From Bugula neritina (lineage: Eukaryota > Bryozoa > Gymnolaemata > Cheilostomatida > Bugulidae): a stretch of DNA of 64,000 bases. The translations under genes and the position numbers were made by a program. How positions within the stretch are numbered: the first letter of the stretch is position 1; every line of letters begins with the position of its first letter. Below the pieces are notes generated by a model. The model ran no database searches, was not told the DNA's origin, and saw only the letters and a program-made list of their open reading frames with translations. The stretch lies in the NCBI GenBank assembly GCA_964035545.1, contig OZ037767.1:30184128-30248127 (forward strand), given 5' to 3'. Below, piece after piece: positions 37,301 to 47,800 of this stretch.

Positions 37301-40300
37301 TTCTCCCACGTGTACTGTAACTGTGAGAGGCTCAAGGGTAGGGGGTATTTCTCTAAGCCCCGCATATTTTACTGGCAATTTAAACCTCAATTCCGAGTAT
37401 CTAAAGTAGTTTAGTAGATTAATATTAGCTTCTTATTTTTTCTTTACGAAAAAATTCAGTAGTGGAGAAATTCAAATAGCCCAAGTTGTATTCTCATGAG
37501 AACATAACTTCTTATGCTACATTTCTAATCTAGAACACAGGCTTTTCTCAATTTCTCCACTCCCTCAAAATCAGTAGTACGGTTTAACGTTTCAACATCA
37601 AACGCTTTCAAAATAAACTGATTGAAACTAAATTATTCACATTCAATTAACAATTAAGACATGCAAATAACAAAATGAAATAGTCACAATTTCTTATTAA
37701 CAAATATTTGCAAATAAAGGAAGCATGAAGCAAATGCTGAACAAAGAGGTGATAAAATGACAAATAAGCAAAGCAGTTTGTAGCAAGGAATGGTGTAATA
37801 TAAAGAGAGTGAGTGTAAAGTGAATAAATATTAATTATAAGAGTGGTTAGTACCTGCAAGACTAGAGCACTGAGGCTACAAGAAGTTAAAAACAATTAAA
37901 ATACTTGACATACACTTCATCACTGATCTCTCCAGTGAAACTAAAACATTTCAGGAGTTTGTAAGTTGTCTTCTCTTTTGAAAACATTGATGTGATGCAT
38001 TAATTTGGTGTAGTAGCTTGTAAATATAGTGTTAGGCTACAACTTAATGGGCACTACCACCAGAGTAAACCACAATAGTTTTTAGATACTACTAAAAATA
38101 CTTCGGCTGATGCATCTAAATTACAACTTTCACATTACATAGCCATGGGTACGAACTAATTGCTGATTCTAAAAGCACAAATTTCAAGTCACAGACTAAA
38201 GAAAATGCTAACAAAAAATTCTCAATTGTGGAATAGTAGTTGCAGAAGTTAGACAACTCCAAGCCTTTAAGAATCACAATGATTGGGTCAGTCAAAATAA
38301 TTGGTTTTGTTTTTAATAAATTTCAACTGTTTAGATCACTGGCTTAGGAACTCGTGTGCTTCTTACTGAGCAGCCGCAACAATTATATATTACTTTCTTT
38401 TGCAATAAAAACTTAAACAGTTTGACATTTAGTAGCCAAGTTTCACATTTTTCAAAATAGTTGCAAAATTTCTGCACATAACCAACATGGCTGCTCCAAG
38501 TTGAGTATGAAGAGTGATTCCGTAGAGCGAGAAGAATTTTAGCTTACTTGACAGGTTGAGGAATCTCAGGTTCAGGGGGAGGTGGTGGAGCACCCTTCCT
38601 TTTAGGACCTTTGGGCTTAGGTGGTGGTGCATCAGCAAGCTGTTTTGCAATCTAACCATACACAAATATATTGTAAAAACAATTACCACTCAAAATACAT
38701 AAATAAAGTAAATAAAAGTGATGAATATAAATAATAACTACACTACTTCATTTTCTTTACCCTTTCATTGGTAATTTAAAATTTTTATTAAAAGGAGCAA
38801 TAACTTTTTTAAAATCTATAATAATAAACAAGTAGAATTCAAGAAAAACAACTCCCAATATTTGACATAGGTCGATGTTGCTGTACCTCTTCGTCAGTAA
38901 AGTCCAGCCGAGATGTCTTTTCATATTGAGCACCGTGAGTTATGGAACATTTGACATGGCGGCCTTCTATGCCTTTTGGACAGAAACATCTTACAAACAG
39001 TATGACATCATACTGGGGTGGGTGTGTAGTCACCCCAACCTCTGCTACTTCTGGCTTTGGTGGTTCCACAACTACTGGGACTGCCTAACACATAAAAATT
39101 ATGGTTTCTCAAATCAGTTGTCTAAAGGATTAGGACCTCCATCTTTTACTAAAGGGTTTACAAGAAATATTTTATAAATTTGAAGTATAAAATAATATTA
39201 AAGAAAAAGTAAACATTTTCACATGAATCTAGAAGACTACTGCCTTTCATACAAACTATGCACGTTATAAAGATACAAAATTGGCACATATCCAAAACAT
39301 GAAAACAACTTGTACATAAAGGAATGCATACGGGAGGAACGGAAAATCCTGATTGGAGAGTTTCAGGGCCAAGAGATTCTTCTGAGTCGGACCCGTCTGA
39401 GAAATGCTCTCCGCCACTCTGCAAGTTGTAAACTAATCAGTTTTAAAGTTCCAATTGATTTAAAAAACCACAGTATAAGTTTGTAATGAATCTTTAGTCA
39501 TTAGCACAGAGTAGTTGGAATGTCACACATCTAATTGAAAATGCCTTTTTCAAAATGGCCGAATATGCAAGATAAAACTACACATGACTCATTTTGATTA
39601 TTAAAAGAGATAGTAAATATTATTTATAATACTAGACTTCTATACTGTCTATAATTCTTAAGATGGAAAAGCAAGTAGAGATTTATTTCAATTGAAAGAA
39701 TGACTCATACCTCTTCTGCTCCGTTGCTTCCTTCTTCAACTTCCTCTACAATCGGATCCATTTGAGGTGCAACTGATTCTGTCCTCAGCTCCATTTCTGC
39801 AAAGGGCTCATGGATACCTTTTTCTATCTGATCAACATAGTGTACAAGTACATCGTACCTACAACATGTACATTTTAGCAGTTTGTAGGTACTTAAGTAA
39901 AAATATGATTATTACATTAGTTACTAAAACAAAGTGACAAAATTACCCTTGCTTAGCTCTGTCTTTTAATTCCTCTATTGTGTACTTCCACCTTCTACCA
40001 TGACCTTTGACACTGGTAACTTTGCAATATAGTTTCTCCCAGTTGAGAAGTCGTCTTTCTTTGGCAATCTTCTTAGCCTACAACAAACATGTATGCAGGA
40101 AAATATATACAACTTTTTACTATTTTTGTTATTTGCCAACCTTCAGTTTGTGGTACAATATTTCTCAATAATCTAGATAGATGTTTGATAAAATTTCTAT
40201 TAATAAATGCATAATAATTGTCATAGTTGTTTTTGTGTGTGCTGGTATATCACCTACACATACTATAAAATTTTAAAGCTTTTGAAAAGTTTATACTTCT

Positions 40301-41455
40301 TTGAAATACTTCTACAATCAAGTGTAACTTTAAATCTTTACCATTGCATCAAGCAGAGTCAACCTTCTAACAGCTACATCCAATTGTCTGTTCTTAATAT
40401 GAAAATCTTCATGCAACTTTTTGAGAGCTGCTGATTTTTCTTCCCATGGAGTTGAAAAAATTCTGACCAATCTAATGAGTTCTTGTACGGGCTCATTAAG
40501 ATCCGTGATACTAAAAATTAGAAAATGAAATTGATTATTGAAAAGATAATTTACTGACAATACATTCAAACGAATGTAGTAATAAGAATAATTCATAGTG
40601 CCAAACCTTCTAAAAAGTTTTGAGCTAGTGATGGAGAGGGTCAAAAGCACAGAAGGAGGTAATGTATGTTCCAGCAAAGTGTCTTTCACTGACATGAAAT
40701 TATTCATTGATTCATGCAGTAAAGATGTACTGTTAAGAACACCATCACACAAAACAAGGAATTTATTAGGATCTTCAGCTGCAACTTCAGTAATATCTTC
40801 TTCACTTGATTCATCATCCATGTAACTTTCATCAAATGTTGCAGTTCCTGCTGGAATTTCATCTACAAGTGCAAAATTCTTTGTTATTATCAAAATAACA
40901 AGAATGACTTTCAAATCATCAACACAGCTTCAAGCCTTAATGGTAAATTGTAGTTATTACAGCAAACTAAAATCTAGTAATAATCAGCTAAAACAATTAC
41001 ATTTTCACCCATTTTATTTGATCGAGAGATGTTTGGTACTAATAATTTCAGCCATCTTTTCAGTATTAAATGTAATCACATTTTAACAAATTACATAAAT
41101 AATCTTTTATTGAAAAAATAATTGCATTCAATAATCATAATTTCAATCACAACTCCTATAATTATTATACAGTTTTAGTTGAATAAATCATTATTATAAT
41201 TTTTTTAACTTATAAAAAGTCAAAATGATTGACCAACAAGTTTAGGCCAAACTATATTAGGTTAATCAGCTGCAATTAATATTAAAAAATTGAAGTTTTA
41301 CTAGTACTAGTATTACTGGTATTAGTAGAACTATGAGTACTAGTACTAGTAGTAATAGTGGTAGACTACTACTACTTATCTACTAGTACTACTAGTACTG
41401 TATTAGTTTAATTAGCTGAAAGGTTGAATTTTTATATCTTACCTAAACCTTCCAT
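31319..41455 (-). CDS. Unrecognised 840-residue protein, 17 exons, acidic N-terminus, Pro-rich linker, C-terminal coiled coil
   Basis: Exons: 41455-41443, 40862-40607, 40510-40342, 40077-39947, 39858-39711, 39418-39332, 39084-38887, 38651-38548, 37940-37914, 37400-37247, 36892-36640, 36040-35803, 34520-34383, 34292-34220, 33053-32891, 32195-32050 and 31543-31319. All phases agree and the sum, 2523 nt, is an open frame from ATG to TGA. The N-terminus is acidic (MDDESSEEDITEV), followed by a helical block (ALKKLHEDFHIKNRQL), a basic-aromatic stretch (GRRWKYTIEEL), a beta-rich stretch (YDVILFVRCFCPKG), a proline-rich linker (GAPPPPPEPEIPQP), another beta-like domain around LTVTVHVGEDEE, a Gly/Pro region (YPLGGGLAGSEPQ), and a coiled coil (IMAMQLEIERLHEAL and FFERLEMFKEESEANRR). 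The tail has YNRNTGNNVYNPRVFQYF. I cannot name the family; an axonemal or centrosomal coiled-coil protein would fit the composition, but this is a guess. Splice sites at exons 2 and 15 (GTTTGG, GTTAGA) are weak. Confidence 0.82.
31735..32046. repeat. 21-bp minisatellite abutting an exon donor
   Basis: About 15 copies of AGGCTACTAAAGAAAGAGCAC. The last copy touches the donor of exon 16 of the minus-strand gene (exon ends at 32050; the intron starts GTGAGTAGCCTG on that strand). On the plus strand it reads as a repeated heptad KEHRLLK, but this is antisense intron sequence. Confidence 0.9.
33525..33634. repeat. CT-rich microsatellite
   Basis: About 110 bp of TCTC/CCCTCC sequence in an intron of the 17-exon gene. 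Confidence 0.9.
34660..35325. repeat. Large 14-bp-type minisatellite (TAGAGTGTAGAGTA)
   Basis: About 660 bp of GAGTATAGAGTGTA-type repeats, regular at 34900-35325 and degenerate towards 34560. It sits in the intron upstream of exon 13 (34520-34383). On the minus strand it mimics a 383-codon open frame of LYSTLYT repeats, which overlaps the true exon only in another frame. Confidence 0.92.
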
Positions 41456-41585
41456 CACGAATTTTTATTTATTATTAGTTTTGATTTTACTATTTATATT
41501 TTTAATATTTAGTTCTTATGTCATAATAGTAACTGTGAAAATCCTGTAAGGTATAACAATCTTTTTTACATTTATTGTCAATAGT
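41456..41585. promoter_or_regulatory. Candidate bidirectional promoter
   Basis: It separates the ATG of the 17-exon minus-strand gene from a plus-strand ATG with a following donor at 41654. It is AT-rich with no obvious TATA or GC box. The assignment rests only on the head-to-head arrangement. Confidence 0.4.
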
Positions 41586-41654
41586 ATGCAGGCGGGAGAT
41601 AAAAACGTTGCTAAGCAGTACGTAAAGCGGAAACCCAGCATGAATCGTAAAAGG
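41586..41654 (+). CDS. Possible small plus-strand first exon (23 codons), parent gene unclear
   Basis: ATG at 41586 opens 23 codons rich in Lys and Arg (AKQYVKRKPSMNRKR) and ends exactly at a good donor, GTACGT. The composition is gene-like against the AT-rich surroundings. The next plus-strand gene is TMEM39 at 44867, but an in-frame TAA directly before that ATG prevents a simple fusion. It could be a 5' UTR exon with an upstream frame, or belong to an unseen transcript. Confidence 0.35.
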
Positions 41655-42059
41655 GTACGTTTAGCCCTGTCTCTTTAACTTTTGTTCGTGTAGGGTCCAA
41701 TCCTACGTTATGTTAGTTACTTTTATCCAGTAAAATTTTTGATATCAAATAATTAAAAACCTATTTAATCTTAGTTCTACTAAAATAAGCAATAATTTTG
41801 CGAAAGGATTTACTAGAACTATTACTATTAGGCATTAGCATTGAAGACCAGAATCGTAATGACATTCACAATCTCACCATAACAATTATTATAATTATAC
41901 TTTATTATAATGTTAATAATAATTATGATAGTTACATCACTATGAGTATGTTTAACTATATTTTACTTCATATTTTCCTAGCAACTTAAAGTTTCTTAAG
42001 TATCCTTTAAGTACAACTATAACATTAAGTTTAACTAAAACTAAAAGTATAAGCGAATA

Positions 42060-42265
42060 AGTATTAGTATAAGTATTAGTATTAGTATAAGACTAAGTAG
42101 AACTTATAACTGTAGAGTGTAGTGATAGTCTATAAGTATAACATTAACTCTATCGCTATAAGTATAAGTAGAACGGTAAAACTAAGAGTAGCAGTAGTCA
42201 GTATTAATATTATTATTACTATTACTATTAGTATTACTATTAGTATTAGTATTACTATTAGATTT
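42060..42265. repeat. AGTATT-type simple repeat
   Basis: Low-complexity words of AGTATTAGTATTACT with decay; a related patch lies at 41290-41400 (ACTAGTACTAGTA). Confidence 0.7.
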
Positions 42266-42724
42266 AGTATAACTTAAACTATGAGATTAATCATTAAGTA
42301 TTATTTTAAGTTCGAGTAACTGTAAGGTTGTAACCTTTAATTTTAATTGAATTTTGTCCAAATTATACATAGTAATAGTTAACACTTAACAGACATTAAA
42401 TGATAATTCGAAAATTTAATTGTGGAATTGTGGAATCTAAAATATAATAATGACTAAATAAGTGATGGACAATTGATAAAATTTAAATGTTTAAATTAAA
42501 AGATTTTGTATGATTTTAATGTATCAAGTTATTCTAAGCCCTGGCAAATGAATGTTATTATGTTAATGTTTTACATTATTATATGCCTATTAATAATGCT
42601 AATAAACACAGTATTAGTGCTACTAGTAGGCTACTGTATTTAATAGTATTCAGCTGTCAGTAAAGTAGTTACTCCACAATTCCAAATTTTTGCAAGTCAA
42701 GATGCATCATTTTTTAGCTGTAGC

Positions 42725-44517
42725 CAGGGATGTAGTGGCAAAAACATTCTAGGCCATACTCTCAGGCCGGGGGCCCAGGGGGCCGCCTAGGCCCCCGGCC
42801 GCCGAAACCCTCAGAGCGCTTCTGATGCAAATTTATGCGAATTAAAGCCATTGTGAATTATAATTCTTCTGAAAAAAATCTGTGTTGAAATGTGCACTTC
42901 GCTATTATTTTCATACCATACCATGCAGCTACATGACGACTGGGCATTGCTGTAAAGTATATAAATATTCACTCTTGTCCCATACCTGTTGACTGTAATG
43001 TAATGTAATGTAGTCTTACTCAACTGCAGTTAGGTTTGTTCTGACACTAAGTCCAACCTGTACAGAAAAATTGCTGAATATCTCAAAAGATGGAAGGATA
43101 GAGTCAGGTAACAAGTGCTCTCCAAATGCAACCTGATTACTTTAAATAACTAATACACTGCCGTGCACAGAAAAAGAATAATAGATCAGAACAGAGGAAG
43201 ATTGCTAATCAGAAAATGTGTGTTGGTTATTTATAAAGAGCAATTTGAATTGATAACTCATTGGCAAGCAGAAATTGGTTGAAAACCTATTTGGAGTTTA
43301 TTAGAGTACTATATATCTAATCCATAAGGTGATACCGCCACACCTCCTTACACACAATAAAGCACACCCAAGAAGAGTAGGTTAACTTGGTTTTAAAATA
43401 AAACCCCTGAGCTTCCACTGGATACATCAAGGAAATATACCCCAAAAGAACAGATTTGACAGGTTTAATATGTGTTAACCTAGAAGATGATTAAATGTAA
43501 AGCCAGACTAAAGTACAATCAAACATAAAAGTTTACTTATGGTGGTGTACAGTTTGCAAAACCTTATTGCATTAATAATTAACATGCAATAATGCTAGGT
43601 TTTTGACCAAAATGTGGATATAGTACCTGTAGACTTCAGTGATAAATTTTCATTAGCCTCTCCTACACACCTAGTACTGTTTCTTGAAGACATTTTGATT
43701 TTATTTCTGGATTTCATGTTGGTTTTTTTCCAAATTCCATTGCTTATAGACAAAATGCAAGTCTACACAAAATAGATAAGGGCAACCTTCTAGCTGTCAC
43801 TGCCTTGCTGAGGCCACATTATTGGTATATTATAAGAATTCAGTCCCGCAAAATAAAACCTCACTTAATTGTGCTTAATTAAAATTTAAAAACCATGTTT
43901 TAGATCTTCCTGTTCCTCAGAGCACCTGCTTTTTTGAGTTTTCAATATTTTTTTGCAAAGTTATAGCCAAAAATCTACCCATTTTTGACCAATTTTACCT
44001 GAAAAATTTATTTTTCAATCCCTGCCAAATATCTCAGCAGGAAAGCACGGTATTCGAATAGAACAAACACTGTCGGAAACCTGAGAAATTTAGGCATGTC
44101 AATTTTTTTGATCTTTTCAATAGCCTTCATAGATTTTCTACAAGTTAGTGATTTATACACTGAAAATGAAATATTTTTTCCTTAGTAATCACCAATGCAC
44201 AGCACTTCGCGCTTCAATGAACACGTAGAGATGAGAAGATGGAATGTTGATAGCTGCATATTATTCATAGCGTAATCTCAGGCTAAATAATCACAAGTAG
44301 GCAACACGCATGCCACCCACATAGCATTAACATAACAAGAACTTAAACTAGATTGTGAGCGAAATTTATGATATTCTCGGTGAGGATGCCCAAACTATCC
44401 TGTGCACTAATCATCTTTCAAAAATATTTATGCCCATACGGGCGTATGGCCTAGAACAGTCTAATTTCTTCTAGGCCATACGGCGTATGGGACCGTATGG
44501 GTACCACTACATCCCTG
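42725..44517. mobile_element. Non-autonomous hAT-family DNA transposon
   Basis: Terminal inverted repeats CAGGGATGTAGTGG (42725-42738) and its complement (44504-44517) begin with the CAGGG typical of hAT elements. A perfect 8-bp target duplication GCTGTAGC flanks it at 42717-42724 and 44518-44525, the length hAT transposases produce. Subterminal GGCCATAC/GTATGGCC words occur near both ends. A GC-rich palindrome with 11-bp arms lies at 42765-42800. No transposase-length frame is present, so it depends on an element elsewhere. It sits upstream of the first coding exon of TMEM39. Confidence 0.9.
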
Positions 44518-44866
44518 GCTGTAGCTGTCATTATTGTAGTAGTATAGTAACTTAGTTTTCTTGTGCATCTGTAATAACAGTTTCAACCAAAGGATTTTCA
44601 GTTGTTAATGTCTATATGGCCATTGTTTGGCTGTACAATGCTACTGGCTGTATTATGACTATACTTCTTTTTTCTAAGCAAGTCTCAAAGTTATAAATCC
44701 TTGCTGCATTAATAAGAAAACATTATGTATTTTTATTATTTGGTAGTTCTGATAGCTTGCATGAGTATCACACAATTTAAATTCTTATTTAGTGTATTTG
44801 AGAAATTTTCAATAGTTTTTCACTAAATATGCCTTATCTTTTAGCACTATGTAGAATAAATCGTAA

Positions 44867-47800
44867 ATGGCCATTTCACGAAGGTTACAACGACATGTGG
44901 GGGCCAAGACAGAAGCTCAATCGTATGTATTTTTAATTTTATCTGCCTTAGATTTGTCTGACCATGTGACATGTCTACAGTGTTTTCAAGTCACACTTGA
45001 ATTAATATGCAGTGTCACTAATCATACTGATATTTTTCTTCGTTTTTTTCTTTTCCAATTTTTAAATATTCAGCTGGTAAAACTGGAAATCTCCAGGTAA
45101 GTTTTGTTGGTGTTTTGTTTGTAGATCTGAAGATGTGTTTCCCCCGGTAGTGGGCATGCAGGCTCCATTACCCCGACACTGCTTGCTGCCTGATCTAAAG
45201 CCTGCAAATGAAGGAAAGTTTCTGCTGTTCTATCTGTCATGTGCGCTCTTATTGATGGCTCTACAGTTCACCAACCTGTACAATGCTGTCAGCTGGCTGC
45301 CAAACAGTGTCCATGACTACATGGTGGTGAGGATTTGCTCTCTGTATACAATGATGTGTGTTGCCATGTGATAGTGAAGCCCATTAAATCCTATTTATTC
45401 AAATTTGATAAATTTCAAATTAAGCTGCAAAAGAATTGTTACTGATAACGCAAGCACTTTTAGGGTTAATAATACTGTCAAGAAGAGTACTTGTTTGCAG
45501 TAGCTTGTGTCTATCTAAGAAGTCCTCAGGCTATACCTCTAGTATGGCTTGAGGTAAAAGTTAGGCTACTTATGGTTTAATACTAAATTTTTACAGTAAT
45601 TTCAACAGTTAAATTTTATTAGATTTAAATACTTGGTTAATAATACTGTCAAGAAGAGTACTTGTTTGCAGTAGCTTGTGTCTATCTAAGAAGTCCTCAG
45701 GCTATACCTCTAGTATGGCTTGAGGTAAAAGTTAGGCTACTTATGGTTTAATACTAAATTTTTACAGTAATTTCAACAGTTAAATTTTATTAGATTTAAA
45801 TACTTGGTTTTTAAACAAAAGTATATCTTGCCAAATCTGGTGATTTTACTGCATATGACTTAGGACTTAATTTCTTTACACACAACTCACACCTTCCATT
45901 ACCAGTTTACTTAGCTGTTAGCAGATGTTCAAGGTCATTAGAAGGTTATATCTGTTCTCTTTTAGGACCTAGCCGCCATTGACACAGATTTGCTTGTTCT
46001 GCTTGTGCTAATACTCAGCTATAGAATGCTAAAATTCCTTATCGTCAGAATCAGCTGGCTCTTTCGTCCCAGAATGGTGAGTCAGTAGCTTATACAAAGT
46101 ACGCAATGAGCTCTTCAGTAGCTTATACAAAGTACGCAATGAGCTCTTCAGTAGCTTATACAAAGTACGCAATGAGCTCTTCAGTAGCTTATGCAAAGTG
46201 CAAAATGAGCTCTTTAGTATGATTTCAATTACTGTGTTAGACTTTCCTATAGTACTGCGGTATTTTTAAGCAAGTTGAATATTGCAAATCGTTGCTCAAG
46301 TTGCTGTATTATTTAGCCAAAGTGTGTTGCTTTGAATTTTTATTTCATGGCCAATAATATTGTGATGAATTCATGTTGCTTTTGGCCATCTGTCTCTACC
46401 TTCACACCAATAATTCTTAACAGAATATTTGCATTGGAGTTATCAGTTCTTTTTATTCATTGCAGGGAAATACAGTAGCCATGCTGGTTCAAGGAGCCTT
46501 ACTCTTCATCTATTTTATTGTCACTGTTATTCGGTTTATCTCCATCATCTATAAATATCCCCTCAACAAGTGGCTGTCGCTTCTGCTGCTGTAAGTGTGC
46601 TTTGGTAACTTTAGTCCTACTTATAGTTGCATGTAGGTAATTGTAACCATGCAAACTTTTACATGATTTGCTACCATGAAGATGCCAATATTCTGCTATA
46701 ATTTATTTGGTGAATTGAGAAAAATTCGTTTCTTACTTTACAGGTAGGCATGTTCAAATTACAGGTACCGGTAGGCGTTTTCAAATGGTAGGTAGATAAT
46801 TTCAAATGGCAGGTAGATATGCTCTATTGTTATCAACTGTGGGAAATAGAATGCATATGAATGTTATATTCCAGACCTGTGCTATACTTCCTGGTGTTTG
46901 GCCCCAACATACCTCAGATGCTGGCTAAGCACCTGCCATCTCTGTCAATATTCTCAAAGCCGAGTCATCCGTATGAACTTCTAGTCCCACCATCCACTGA
47001 GAAAACATCCAAGTAACTATCTTTATGTATCAGTATATAGTCAGATGTGTCAACAGTCTGTAGGAATATATATGTATATATATATGTCAGCACTTTGTAG
47101 AAATATATAGTATATATATGTCCACACTTTGTAGGAATATATAGTATATATATGTCAACAGTTTGTAGGAATATAATATATATATATGTGTCAACACTTT
47201 GTAGGAATATGTAATATATGTATCAACACTTTGTAGGAATATGTAATATATGTATCAACACTTTGTAGGAATATGTAATATATGTATCAACACTTTGTAG
47301 GAATATGTAATATATGTGTCAACACTTTGTAGGAATATGTAATATATGTGTCAACACTTTGTAGGAATATATTTCACGCGTGTTCTTTTGAACCGGAAGC
47401 TGTGAGACGAGAGGTTTTTCTGCTAAAAACGGATTTCAACTACAGACTGAAAATGGTGTTTTACGAGGTCACCATATCTACTTACTATGGAACTATCGTG
47501 CCTATTATATTCTGTAAGGTATGCTTTCAGTCATCTCAGTTGGATTTACTTACATTGTTTGTATTTCATGCAGTGGCACACACTAGAGCTTTGTAGTTCT
47601 GTGATCCAATCGTGAAATTGCATTTACATGACCAAATGAAAAATTATATGGAATAATTGTAACAGTGTTATTTGATTTAGCGGCAGGCCATTTGAAGCGG
47701 AAAATAAAAAGTTAGAGCTGTCAATTTGATTTGTTTTTCTCATCCCAAGTATGACTACACTAGTCAAGTGCGACTGCATACTACCGTTGTAATCTAATGA

